Positions 8,403 to 16,601 of a stretch of 44,064 nucleotides of DNA are shown piece after piece. Position numbers and translations under genes: made by a program. The stretch comes from an uncultured Clostridia bacterium (GTDB lineage Bacteria; Bacillota; Clostridia; Oscillospirales; Oscillospiraceae), in the NCBI GenBank assembly GCA_946184165.1, contig CAMHEN010000007.1, forward strand, positions 1 through 44,064. Reading direction: 5' to 3'. Position 1 is the first letter of the stretch. Each line of letters starts with the position of its first letter. Under the pieces are notes generated by a model, which was not told the DNA's origin, made no database searches, and worked only from the letters and a program-made list of their open reading frames with translations.

Positions 8403-9080
8403 ATGATTACTGCACAGGATATTCGTGAGAAGGGTTTCGAGAGAGCGCGCATCAACGGCTATGACATGGCTTCTGTGGACGATTTTCTGGAGGAGCTGGC
8501 GGACGACGTCGCCGCCACCCAGAAGGAGAATGCCGTCCTCAAGAGCAAGATGAAGGTCCTCGTCGACAAGATTGAGGAGTACCGTGCCAATGAAGAGGCG
8601 CTCAACGCCGCGATCCTCTCCGCCCAGAAGCTCGCCGTCCAGATCGAGAGCGACGCCCGTCAGCGTGCCGCCGATACGATCGCCGAGGCGGAAGCCAAGG
8701 CCAGGGAGACCATCGGTTCCATCTCCGACCGGGCCGACGCCGAGGAGAAGCGTCTGGCCGACGCGAAGGCCGCCGTCGCCAAGTATATCGACGCCGCCAA
8801 AGCCCTGTGCAACACCCAGCTTGGCAAGCTCCAGGCCGTGGCCGGGGAGATGGGCGTCGCAAAAGCGGAGGAGCCCGAGGCTGAGCCTGAGGTCGAGGCC
8901 GCGGCTGAGGCCGTGGTCGAGAGCGCCCAGGCGGACGTGGACGAGACCGTCCGCGCCATCGAGAGCAGCGCCGCGCGCATGCAGGCCGAGCCGATGAAGA
9001 TTGACATCCCCGAGGATGCCGCGGACTACCGGCCCAAGAAGCAGCGCAAGCTCGAAAACACCCAGCCTTTCACCTTCTGA
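8403..9080 (+). CDS. divIVA: DivIVA domain-containing cell division/polarity protein
   Basis: The 225-residue product begins MITAQDIREKGFERARINGYDMASVDDFLEEL, close to the DivIVA membrane-binding N-terminus. A long coiled coil follows (about 35-155, ATQKENAVLKSKMKVLVDKI ... AEAEAKARETIG), then an acidic, Ala/Glu-rich tail ending KLENTQPFTF. DivIVA proteins gather at negatively curved membrane at septa and poles and organise division or sporulation partners. AAAGGTGG precedes the start. A GC-rich hairpin separates it from ileS. Confidence 0.93.
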   Translation: MITAQDIREKGFERARINGYDMASVDDFLEELADDVAATQKENAVLKSKMKVLVDKIEEYRANEEALNAAILSAQKLAVQIESDARQRAADTIAEAEAKARETIGSISDRADAEEKRLADAKAAVAKYIDAAKALCNTQLGKLQAVAGEMGVAKAEEPEAEPEVEAAAEAVVESAQADVDETVRAIESSAARMQAEPMKIDIPEDAADYRPKKQRKLENTQPFTF

Positions 9081-9105
9081 GAAGGGCGGTAAAAGCTGAA
9101 CAATC

Positions 9106-9130
9106 CGGGGCGCGCGTACCACGCGCCCCG
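9106..9130 (+). terminator. GC-rich hairpin between divIVA and ileS
   Basis: A 9-bp stem CGGGGCGCG/CGCGCCCCG with loop CGTACCA, followed by TTATCCCTT. There is no strong T-run, so it may be a partial terminator or processing hairpin. The leader to ileS is too short for a T-box. Confidence 0.45.
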
Positions 9131-9170
9131 TTATCCCTTAAAGAGAGAAAGAAACAGGAGCCATACACAC

Positions 9171-11969
9171 ATGTCACAGGACTTTAACGCCACACTCAAT
9201 CTTCCGAAAACCGACTTTCCCATGCGCGCCGGCTTGCCCAAGCGGGAGCCGGAGATGCTCAGGAGCTGGGTCGATATGGACCTCTACAACGAGGCGCTGA
9301 AAAAGAACGAGGGCGGCCCCCTCTTCTCCCTGCACGACGGGCCTCCCTTCTCCAACGGCGATATCCACATGGGCCACGCCCTCAACAAGGCCCTCAAGGA
9401 TTTCATCAACCGCTCCTACATCATGCGCGGATACTATACCCCCTATATCCCCGGCTGGGATAACCACGGCATGCCCATCGAATCTGCCATCATCAAGGAG
9501 CAGAAGCTCAACCACAAGGCGATGAGCGTGGCGGATTTCCGCTCCGCCTGCCACGCCTACGCCGAAAAGTACGTCAACCGGCAGATGGAGGGCTTCAAGC
9601 GCCTGGGCGTAGTGGCCGACTGGGACCACCCCTACCTCACCATGAACAAGGGCTTCGAGGCGGACGAGGTGCGAATCTTCGGCAAAATGTACCGCAACGG
9701 CCACATCTACAAGGGCTTTAAGCCCGTCTACTGGTGCGCCCATGACGAGACCGCTCTCGCCGAGGCAGAGATCGAGTATAAAGACGACCCCGTCACCACC
9801 GTGTATGTCAAGTTCCCCATGCACGACGACAAGGGCAAGCTCGGCCATCTGGATAAAACAAAGCTCTTCTTCCTCATCTGGACCACCACCACCTGGACCC
9901 TGCCCGGAAATCTCGGCATCACCCTCTCCCCGGAGGACAGCTACGCCATCGTCAAGGTCCCGAACGGCGAGATGTACATCATGGCCGAGGCCCTGGTGGA
10001 GAAGGTCATGCAGGCCGGCAAGGTCGAGAGCTGGGAGATCGTCGAGACCCACGAGGGGCGCTTCTTCGAGTATATGCTGGCGGATCACCCCTTCCTCCCG
10101 AAGCAGAGCCTGCTTATGCTGGCGGACTACGTCACGATGGATTCCGGCACCGGCTGCGTGCACACCGCTCCCGGCTTCGGCGCCGACGACTATAACACCT
10201 GCACCCGCTACGGCCTCGAGATGGTCGTCCCCGTGGACGATCAGGGCCGCCACACCGAGTACGCCGGCAAGTACGCGGGCCTCGGGACCGAGGAGTCAAA
10301 CCCCGTCATCTATGCCGACATGGAGGCCTCCGGCGCCCTCTTTGCCAGCGAAAAGATCATCCACAGCTACCCCCACTGCTGGCGCTGCAAGAACCCCATT
10401 ATCTTCCGCGCCACTCCCCAGTGGTTCTGCTCGGTCGACTCCTTCAAGGAGGAGGCCATCGCCGCGTGCGAGAATGTGCGCTGGCTTCCCGCGTGGGGCA
10501 AGGAGCGCATGGGCGCCATGATCCGCGAGCGCGCCGACTGGTGCATCTCCCGTCAGCGCCGCTGGGGTCTGCCCATCCCCGTGTTCTACTGCGAGGACTG
10601 CAAGAAGCCCGTCTGCACCGAGGAGAGCATCGAGGCCGTTGCGAAGCTCTTTGAAAAAGAGGGCTCCAACGCCTGGTTTGACCGCCCGGCGTCCGAGATC
10701 CTGCCCGAGGGCTTCACCTGCCCCCACTGCGGCGGGAAGCACTTCATCCAGGAGACCAACACCCTGGACGGCTGGTTCGACTCCGGCTCCACCCACTTCG
10801 CCGCCATGAAGCGTGATCAGGGCTTCTGGCCCGCCACCATGTATATCGAGGGCGGCGACCAGTACAGGGGCTGGTTCCAGTCCTCCCTGCTCACCGCTGT
10901 CGGTGCGCTGAACATGGGCGCCCCCTATAAGGAGTGCCTGACCCACGGCTGGACCGTGGACGGCGAGGGCAAGGTCATGCACAAGTCCCTCGGCAACGGC
11001 GTGGACCCGGCCGACATGATCAAGGAATACGGCGCGGACATCGTCCGCCTCTGGGCCGGCTCCGCCGACTACCATGTGGACGTGCGCTGCTCCAAGGAGA
11101 TCTTCAAGCAGCTCAGCCAGAGCTATCTGAAGTTCCGCAATACCGCCCGCTACTGTCTCGGCAATCTGGAGGGCTTCGACGCGGACAGGCTCGTCGCTCC
11201 CGCGGACATGCTGCCCCTGGACCGCTGGGCCGTCACCAAGCTCAACGAGCTCATTGAGAAGGTCGCAAAGGCCTATGACGACTATGAGTTCCACACGGTC
11301 TCCCATGCCGTGAACGACTTCTGCGTGGTGGAACTCTCGAGCTTCTACCTCGACATCATCAAAGACCGCCTCTACTGCGAAGCCCGCGACGGGCTTGAGC
11401 GCCGCAGCGCCCAAACCGCCCTGTTCCTGATCCTTGACAGCCTTACCAAAATGTTCGCCCCGATCCTCGCTTTCACCTGCGATGAGATCTGGCTCGCCAT
11501 GCCGCACCGCGCGGACGACGACAAGCGCAACGTCCTCTTCAACCGCATGAACGCCCCCTTCGCGGACTATGCCCTCGCGGAGGATGAGATGGCAAAGTGG
11601 GACAAGCTCATCGCCCTGCGCGACGATGTGAACGGCGTTCTGGAGGCCGCCCGTGCCGCCAAGCGCATCGGCAAGCCCCTGGAAGCCGCCGTGGTCCTGC
11701 GCGCGAGAGACCAGGATGCCAAGGCCGCCCTCGAGTCCGTGTCCTCCATGGATCTTGCGGATCTCTTCATCGTGTCCCGGTGCCTCATCGCCGAGGATGA
11801 GCCGCAGGAGGATCACGTCACAGGCCGCGGCGCGAAGAATCCCGGCCTGGAAATCTCCGCCTTTGAGGCCCCGGGCGTCAAGTGCCCGCGCTGCTGGAAG
11901 CACTCCGTCGAGGCTGATCCCGAAACCGGCCTCTGCCCCCGCTGCGCTTGCGTCATTGCAAAGCAGTAA
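9171..11969 (+). CDS. ileS: isoleucyl-tRNA synthetase
   Basis: Class I aminoacyl-tRNA synthetase of 932 residues, the normal bacterial length. The HIGH motif appears as HMGH (66-69) and the KMSKS loop as KVMHKSLGNG (about 600). The CP1 editing domain includes FFLIWTTTTWTLPGNLG and GTGCVHTAPGFGADDY. The C-terminal zinc finger CPRCWKHS...CPRC has Cys905, 908, 922 and 925. Gln and Ser at the usual places support Ile rather than Val specificity, as does the W-T-T-T-T-W editing signature. GGAG lies before the ATG. It is followed, after a 159-nt spacer with a repeat, by lspA, a common neighbour. Confidence 0.97.
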   Translation: MSQDFNATLNLPKTDFPMRAGLPKREPEMLRSWVDMDLYNEALKKNEGGPLFSLHDGPPFSNGDIHMGHALNKALKDFINRSYIMRGYYTPYIPGWDNHGMPIESAIIKEQKLNHKAMSVADFRSACHAYAEKYVNRQMEGFKRLGVVADWDHPYLTMNKGFEADEVRIFGKMYRNGHIYKGFKPVYWCAHDETALAEAEIEYKDDPVTTVYVKFPMHDDKGKLGHLDKTKLFFLIWTTTTWTLPGNLGITLSPEDSYAIVKVPNGEMYIMAEALVEKVMQAGKVESWEIVETHEGRFFEYMLADHPFLPKQSLLMLADYVTMDSGTGCVHTAPGFGADDYNTCTRYGLEMVVPVDDQGRHTEYAGKYAGLGTEESNPVIYADMEASGALFASEKIIHSYPHCWRCKNPIIFRATPQWFCSVDSFKEEAIAACENVRWLPAWGKERMGAMIRERADWCISRQRRWGLPIPVFYCEDCKKPVCTEESIEAVAKLFEKEGSNAWFDRPASEILPEGFTCPHCGGKHFIQETNTLDGWFDSGSTHFAAMKRDQGFWPATMYIEGGDQYRGWFQSSLLTAVGALNMGAPYKECLTHGWTVDGEGKVMHKSLGNGVDPADMIKEYGADIVRLWAGSADYHVDVRCSKEIFKQLSQSYLKFRNTARYCLGNLEGFDADRLVAPADMLPLDRWAVTKLNELIEKVAKAYDDYEFHTVSHAVNDFCVVELSSFYLDIIKDRLYCEARDGLERRSAQTALFLILDSLTKMFAPILAFTCDEIWLAMPHRADDDKRNVLFNRMNAPFADYALAEDEMAKWDKLIALRDDVNGVLEAARAAKRIGKPLEAAVVLRARDQDAKAALESVSSMDLADLFIVSRCLIAEDEPQEDHVTGRGAKNPGLEISAFEAPGVKCPRCWKHSVEADPETGLCPRCACVIAKQ

Positions 11970-11980
11970 CGGAAAAAGTT

Positions 11981-12057
11981 GAGAGTGAAGTTATGGAGTG
12001 CCTGCGGCACAAGTATAAAACTGCCTGCGGAGCAGACCCCTTTACTCCACTCTTCAC
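11981..12057. repeat. GAGAGTGAAG-type imperfect inverted repeat
   Basis: The outer arms GTGAAGTTATGGAGT and ACTCCACTCTTCAC pair imperfectly around two small hairpins (TGCC/GGCA; CTGC/GCAG). There is no coding capacity. The AGAGTGAAG arms recall small non-coding repeats I associate with Clostridia. Confidence 0.5.
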
Positions 12058-12096
12058 ACGCCGCGCTTTTCCCCGCACTCCCTTCCCATTTCGCAG

Positions 12097-12114
12097 GCCG
12101 GAAAAACTTCCGGC
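12097..12114 (+). promoter_or_regulatory. perfect 7-bp hairpin just before the lspA ribosome-binding site
   Basis: GCCGGAA-AAAC-TTCCGGC lies directly upstream of ATAGGAG and the lspA ATG. It could influence ribosome loading or mark a processed 5' end. Its function is unknown. Confidence 0.4.
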
Positions 12115-12128
12115 AGATAGGAGTTACC

Positions 12129-13205
12129 ATGCTGTATTCAATCGTCGGCATCCTGGTTATCATCCTTGACCAGGCCACAAAGTTCTGGGTCTCGAACACC
12201 CTCTTCGGCTCGGACGTGGTGCGCTTTATTCCCGGGGTCATCAGCCTCGTGAACGTCCATAACGACGGCGCCGCCTTCAGTTTCCTCTCGGGCAGCGATG
12301 CGCGCATCTACTTCATCATTGCCACCGGCGTGTTCACGCTGCTGGTGGTGATCGCCCTTGCCACCAATTTCATCCGCGGCAAATTCTCCCGCTGGTGCCT
12401 GGTGCTCGTCGCGGCCGGCGGTCTCGGCAACATGATCGACCGCATCATCTATGGCTATGTGCAGGACATGTTCAAGGTGGAGCTCTTCAACTTTGCCATC
12501 TTCAATGTCGCGGACGTGTTCATCACCGTCTTCGCGATCCTCTTTGCCCTGGCCATGATCTTCGAGCGGCCCGAGAACGACCTCAACGACGTGCTCTATG
12601 AGGACGACGAGGAGGAGGAAGCGGAGAGAGCCCGGAAGAAGCAGGAGAAGCTGGAAAAGAAACAGGCGAAGAAAGCCAGAAAAGCGGAGAAGGAGGAGAC
12701 TGCCGCCGCAGAGGAGGAAACTGCCCCCGCGCCCGCCAGGCGCTCCGCCCGCAAGGCCCGCCAGGAGAAGTACGAGCAGGAGTATGAGGAGTATAAGGCC
12801 CAGCAGCGCGCCGCCATGAGCAAGAAGGAGACGCAGCGGAGCGAGCCTGCTCCCGCGCCCGCCCCTGCGCCGGAGCCGGAGACTAAGCAGAGCGCCTATG
12901 ACCAGCTCAAGGCCAAGTCTGCCGCCCCGGCCGATCCCTTTGACGCTTGGGATCAGGCACAGGTCAAGGCCGAAAACAGCGAGGCGAGCTCCTACGCCGG
13001 CCGCCTGATGAACGCGCCGAAGACGGTCCCCGCGGCAAAGCCCGCACCGGCCCCGAAGACGCCGCCCGCCCCGGTGAGCGCGGCAAAGCCCGCACCGGCT
13101 CCCGCCCCCGGGCCCGCAGCGCCGAAGCCGGCGCCCGCGCCGAAAAAGGCGGAGCCCGTCGAGGAGGAGTTCAGCCTCGAGGATATCCTGGCCGAATTCA
13201 AGTAA
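12129..13205 (+). CDS. lspA: signal peptidase II (LspA) with a long disordered C-terminal tail
   Basis: Membrane aspartyl protease that removes signal peptides from prolipoproteins. The catalytic core (residues 1-147) has four hydrophobic helices and the family motifs DQATKFWV (Asp14), VNVHNDGAAFSFL, GGLGNMIDRIIYGYVQD (Asp104) and FNVADVFI (Asp129); Asp104 and Asp129 are the expected catalytic pair. Typical LspA is about 150-170 residues; this one is 358. The extra ~210 residues are cytoplasmic by topology: an acidic DEEEEEAERARKK run, a Lys/Glu-rich helix-like segment, an Ala/Pro/Lys repeat region and a final short motif EEFSLEDILAEFK. A longer upstream in-frame start exists, but AGGAG precedes this ATG. 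The stop overlaps the next start (TAATG). Confidence 0.93.
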   Translation: MLYSIVGILVIILDQATKFWVSNTLFGSDVVRFIPGVISLVNVHNDGAAFSFLSGSDARIYFIIATGVFTLLVVIALATNFIRGKFSRWCLVLVAAGGLGNMIDRIIYGYVQDMFKVELFNFAIFNVADVFITVFAILFALAMIFERPENDLNDVLYEDDEEEEAERARKKQEKLEKKQAKKARKAEKEETAAAEEETAPAPARRSARKARQEKYEQEYEEYKAQQRAAMSKKETQRSEPAPAPAPAPEPETKQSAYDQLKAKSAAPADPFDAWDQAQVKAENSEASSYAGRLMNAPKTVPAAKPAPAPKTPPAPVSAAKPAPAPAPGPAAPKPAPAPKKAEPVEEEFSLEDILAEFK

Positions 13206-14125
13206 TGGACGAAGAACGGATACAGTTATCAGCCGAGGAGAGCGGAGAACGGATCGACGCTCTCCTCGCGCGCGCTTTTCCGGCGCTCTCGCGCAGCCTC
13301 ATCCAGAAATGCATGGAGGCGGGCGCGGTGACGCTGAACGGAAAGCCAGTGAAAAAGAACGCCCGGGGAGCCGCAGGGGACGAGATCCTCTTTTCCTTCC
13401 CGGAGACGGAAGCTCTGCCCATCGAGGCCCAGGAGCTGCCGATCGACGCGGTGTATGAGGACGCCGACATCATCGTGGTCAACAAGCCGCGGGGCATGGT
13501 GGTCCACCCCGCGCCGGGGCATCCGGACGGCACCCTGGTCAACGCACTCCTCTGGCACTGCGGGGACAGCCTCTCCGGCATCGGCGGCGTGCAGCGCCCC
13601 GGCATCGTCCACCGCATCGACAAGGACACCTCGGGTCTGCTGGTGGCGGCGAAGAACGACTTTGCCCACCAGAGCCTCTCCGCCCAGCTCTCGGACCACA
13701 GCCTTTTTCGGGAATATGAGGCGGTGGCCTGCGGCAGCTTCCGGGAGAGGAGCGGGACCATAGACCGCCCTGTCGGGAGGCACCCCGTGGACCGCAAGCG
13801 CATGGCGGTGACGGAGAAAAACAGCAAGCGCGCCGTTACCCACTGGGAACTGCAGGCTGCCTACCGGGGATATGCCCTGGTGCTCTGCCGCCTGGAGACC
13901 GGGCGCACCCATCAGATCCGCGTCCATATGGCGAGCATCGGGCACCCTCTGCTGGGGGACGGACTCTACGGCGCAAAATGCCCCGACAAGGGACTGGAGG
14001 GCCAGTGCCTGCACGCAAGGCGCCTCACGCTCATCCACCCCCGGACGGGGGAGACCATGCACTTCGAGGCCCCGCGCCCCGCGTATTTCACCGGGGTCCT
14101 GGAAAAGCTGGGCCCGGAGCTGTGA
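13205..14125 (+). CDS. RluD-family 23S rRNA pseudouridine synthase
   Basis: The 306-residue product has an N-terminal S4 RNA-binding domain (GERIDALLARAFPALSRS ... VTLNGKPVKKNARG) and an RluA/RluD catalytic domain with VVNKPRGMVVHPAPG and GIVHRIDKDTSGLLVAAK, where Asp139 is the catalytic aspartate, then GRTHQIRVHM. RluD-type enzymes isomerise uridines in helix 69 of 23S rRNA; the exact target site cannot be told here (RluC and RluD paralogues share this layout). The start overlaps the lspA stop by one base and has no obvious Shine-Dalgarno, so translation is probably coupled to lspA, a common genomic neighbour. Confidence 0.94.
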   Translation: MDEERIQLSAEESGERIDALLARAFPALSRSLIQKCMEAGAVTLNGKPVKKNARGAAGDEILFSFPETEALPIEAQELPIDAVYEDADIIVVNKPRGMVVHPAPGHPDGTLVNALLWHCGDSLSGIGGVQRPGIVHRIDKDTSGLLVAAKNDFAHQSLSAQLSDHSLFREYEAVACGSFRERSGTIDRPVGRHPVDRKRMAVTEKNSKRAVTHWELQAAYRGYALVLCRLETGRTHQIRVHMASIGHPLLGDGLYGAKCPDKGLEGQCLHARRLTLIHPRTGETMHFEAPRPAYFTGVLEKLGPEL

Positions 14126-14127
14126 AC

Positions 14128-14168
14128 AGGGGCGGCTGCCAGCCGCCCGAAAACGGGCCCGCGCCCCT
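14128..14168. repeat. short GGGGCGGC-type hairpin repeat, copy 3 (truncated)
   Basis: AGGGGCGGCTGCCAGCCGCCC followed by CGGGCCCGCGCCCCT. It matches the outer ends and the first hairpin of the 6923 element with most of the second half missing. It begins right after the stop of the pseudouridine synthase gene. Confidence 0.5.
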
Positions 14169-14196
14169 ATGCTCTTAAACAGAAAGGAAGGATTCC

Positions 14197-14388
14197 GTGA
14201 ACAAAAAGCTCATCTACGCCATCCTCACGGCGATCATAGCCGTGGCGCTGATCGTCCTGCTCATCAAGGTGATCGGCGGCGCCTTCAGCCTTTTGAGCGG
14301 CGCTGTCAACACGGTGCTCGGCATCGTGGTGGTCCTCGCGCTGGTTGTCATCGTAGTCTGGATGTTCCGCTACGCGAGCAGAAAATAG
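14197..14388 (+). CDS. small two-helix membrane protein
   Basis: Function not recognised. A 63-residue product from a GTG preceded by AGAAAGGAAGG. It starts with a basic MNKK, has two hydrophobic helices (about 5-27 and 36-57) joined by a Gly/Ser-rich turn (GGAFSLLSGAVNT), and ends RYASRK, so both ends are probably cytoplasmic. It closes the rightward gene run and is followed at once by a strong hairpin. Coding bias matches its neighbours. The short length lowers certainty, but the ribosome-binding site and clean hydrophobic pattern argue for a real gene. Confidence 0.65.
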   Translation: MNKKLIYAILTAIIAVALIVLLIKVIGGAFSLLSGAVNTVLGIVVVLALVVIVVWMFRYASRK

Positions 14389-14404
14389 TCTTCCGCAAGA
14401 CAGA

Positions 14405-14450
14405 AGAAATCTCCCGTCCGACGCCGCTTCGCATCGGACGGGAGATTTCT
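14405..14450. terminator. strong bidirectional hairpin between convergent genes
   Basis: A perfect 17-bp stem (AGAAATCTCCCGTCCGA and its complement) with a 12-nt loop, placed between two converging genes. The flanks are moderately T-rich on both strands (GTATTTG; TCTGTCTT). Confidence 0.8.
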
Positions 14451-14496
14451 GTATTTGCTGAAAAAACCGGTCGGGCAGGTGACTCAGGGGATAGTA

Positions 14497-16452
14497 TTAC
14501 TCCGCGGTAAAGGGAATGTTGTTATTCTGGCACCAGGTTTCCGTTGTGCCGCCGGCGGGGGCAAAGATGCAGGACAGGGCGCTGCAGCCGCTGAAGGCGG
14601 TGCTGTCAATGGTGCAGTTTTTCGGCAGGCGGATCTGCGTGAGATTTGTGCAGTTGCGGAAAGCCTGAGCACCGATGGAGCTGCAGGTGTCCGGAACATA
14701 TACGACGCTCATTTTCAGCCCCTCAAAGGCGTTGTTCCCGACGGTCCTGGTTTTCGCGGGCAGCCGGAAGTCCGGCTCGCCGTAGACAAAGCCGCCGGAG
14801 AGGCCGTCGTCGGTGAAGAGGCGGACAAGGCTGTCTGCGTCCGTATTGAAAGTATAGTTAGAGCTGGTGATCATCATGCCGCCGCTGGCGCAGTTGGCGT
14901 TGAAGTCGGCGTTTCCGCCGGTGGCGCTGGTTTCAAAGGGAATTATGATCTCGCTGCTGCCGGAATGGGTGATCTGCACCGTCGCGGTGGAGGCGGCGGC
15001 CACCGGGATCGTCTCATTGAGCGGAATAAGATAATAGCCGGGATAGGTGGTGTGGCGGGTCTGGGTCACAGTCTTTCCGGCGCAGCTCACCGTAATGGTG
15101 AGATCCAGCTCCGCTGTTTTGGTTTGGACGCCGAGCGCCGTGATCGTCTCTCCTTTGCTGACATTATAGGTCTGTGTGGTCATGACGCCGTCGTCCATCG
15201 TGTAGTATGCCCAGAACGGCGAGCCGCAGTAGGCGTAGCAGTGATCGTACTGGGTCGTAACGGCGTCATATGCGACGGCAACCTCGTCCAGACTCTTGTC
15301 ATAATACGATATCCAGAAATAGGAGAAATGGCTGTAGCCGCTTCCGCCCCAGCTGTTTCTCACAAGCCAGGCGCCGTTGCCTTCGGGCTTGCTGTCACCG
15401 GCAAAATTGCTTTTAGGGAAACTGTCGTCCCAGCCCACCAGCATGACAGAGTGGTTCACACCGGAAGCCTCGGGGTAGTAGTAGGAGTTGTAGGCATAGC
15501 TGTAGTACGAATCATAGTCGTAATAGGACGCATCCACGCCGCCGTGCGCCATGATGTTGTACTTGATGGCTTCACGGTCGGCGGTGTTGATGCTGTAGGC
15601 GCCGGAGATCTGGATTGAGCAGCCGTCGTTCCGCCCCGCGCTCGCGCTGGGGCTGTAGCTCGTGTTCAGAGAATAGGGGACGGCAGACTCCCACGCGGGG
15701 CCCACCAGGTTCGCCATCCGGTTCGTCGCCTGCCAATCGTTGCCGCCCACCAGGAAGGAACTGGCGTTGAGCTGAACCGTATCTCCCTCGTTGCAGCCCT
15801 TTTCGTCCGCATAATCATGGTAGACAAAATAAGCCAGATGCAGCTCGGACAGATCGACGCTTGTGCCGGCGGCTCCGTCATGGATGAGGTCCGCCTCCAC
15901 GCTGCCGATGGCGGCGTGGGCCCAGCAGGTGCCGTAGGGGTTCTGATTGCGGATCGCCGGCAGGAGCCCGCGCTCATAGGCGTTGTAGGAGGAGGGCAGC
16001 GCGGCCGCCGCATATACGTATCCGTCTTCCGTCAGGGCGCCGAGGATGGGGACGTCGACGCGGGGCGAGTCCGGAACAACGGTCATGACCGACTGCTGCA
16101 GCGCCCCTTCAAAGGTCACCGTGATCTCGGGCAGCGCGAGGCCTTCGGCTGTCGGACGGTCGAGGACCGGCACAAAGTGAAAGACGTCCAGCGCCTCGTC
16201 ATAGTTTTCGATGCAGCGCCAGGAGGCGGGGACATTCTCCGTGCGCCCGATGTCGAGCGTGACGCGCAGCTCGGAGGGAAAGAGCTTCTCAAGCTCTACC
16301 AGGGAAAATTTATAGGGTGTGACGATCGCCGATGCATCGCCGAGCGGCGCAAAGGCGACGATGGTGCCGCCCTCGGCCGCAGCCGTGCCGGACAGGAGCG
16401 ACAGGCACAGGGCCAAAATCAGGAACAGCGCGGAAAAGCGCCGATGCTTCAT
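14497..16452 (-). CDS. secreted papain-family (C1A) cysteine protease with C-terminal leucine-rich repeats
   Basis: The 651-residue product has a Sec signal peptide (basic MKHRR, hydrophobic core, TAAA-E cleavage near residue 26), an N-terminal region of unknown fold, then a peptidase C1A domain: oxyanion Gln170 and nucleophile Cys176 in RNQNPYGTCWAHAAIGSVEA, His334 in GVNHSVMLVGWDD and Asn366 in LVRNSWGG. A lectin-like beta region follows (about 420-560), and the last ~80 residues match BspA-type LRR_5 repeats (VGNNAFEGLKMSVVYVPDTC, IGAQAFRNCTNL). It is probably secreted and may degrade host or dietary protein; no lipobox or sortase motif is seen. GGAGG lies 9 nt before the chosen ATG; an upstream in-frame start has no such signal and would overlap the promoter. 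All catalytic residues are present. Confidence 0.9.
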   Translation of the reverse strand: MKHRRFSALFLILALCLSLLSGTAAAEGGTIVAFAPLGDASAIVTPYKFSLVELEKLFPSELRVTLDIGRTENVPASWRCIENYDEALDVFHFVPVLDRPTAEGLALPEITVTFEGALQQSVMTVVPDSPRVDVPILGALTEDGYVYAAAALPSSYNAYERGLLPAIRNQNPYGTCWAHAAIGSVEADLIHDGAAGTSVDLSELHLAYFVYHDYADEKGCNEGDTVQLNASSFLVGGNDWQATNRMANLVGPAWESAVPYSLNTSYSPSASAGRNDGCSIQISGAYSINTADREAIKYNIMAHGGVDASYYDYDSYYSYAYNSYYYPEASGVNHSVMLVGWDDSFPKSNFAGDSKPEGNGAWLVRNSWGGSGYSHFSYFWISYYDKSLDEVAVAYDAVTTQYDHCYAYCGSPFWAYYTMDDGVMTTQTYNVSKGETITALGVQTKTAELDLTITVSCAGKTVTQTRHTTYPGYYLIPLNETIPVAAASTATVQITHSGSSEIIIPFETSATGGNADFNANCASGGMMITSSNYTFNTDADSLVRLFTDDGLSGGFVYGEPDFRLPAKTRTVGNNAFEGLKMSVVYVPDTCSSIGAQAFRNCTNLTQIRLPKNCTIDSTAFSGCSALSCIFAPAGGTTETWCQNNNIPFTAE

Positions 16453-16507
16453 AGGGTAAGACCTCCAATCAATAATCGCGATTGTAACCGAAAATTTCCA
16501 TGTTTGT

Positions 16508-16536
16508 ATCTTAGCATAGCAAGTATGCAATTGCAA
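16508..16536 (-). promoter_or_regulatory. promoter of the papain-like protease gene
   Basis: On the minus strand TTGCAA (16531-16536), a 17-nt spacer and TAAGAT (16508-16513), with TGC before the -10 (extended -10). It stands just behind the gltX terminator. Confidence 0.65.
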
Positions 16537-16539
16537 CGG

Positions 16540-16584
16540 AAAAGAGCGCTTTCTTGTCAAAAAATGATAAGAAAGCGCTCTTTT
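16540..16584 (-). terminator. intrinsic terminator of gltX
   Basis: 16-nt complementary arms (AAAAGAGCGCTTTCTT) around a 13-nt loop, 18 nt after the gltX stop. The minus-strand 3' arm ends in TTTT. Strong. Confidence 0.85.
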
Positions 16585-16601
16585 ATCAGACATTCAGCAG
16601 C

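Noticed and set aside
9081-9170. Possible T-box leader of ileS
   Set aside because: The gap is only 90 nt and has one GC hairpin, with no T-box sequence or specifier loop. The trpS and gltX leaders are also too short.
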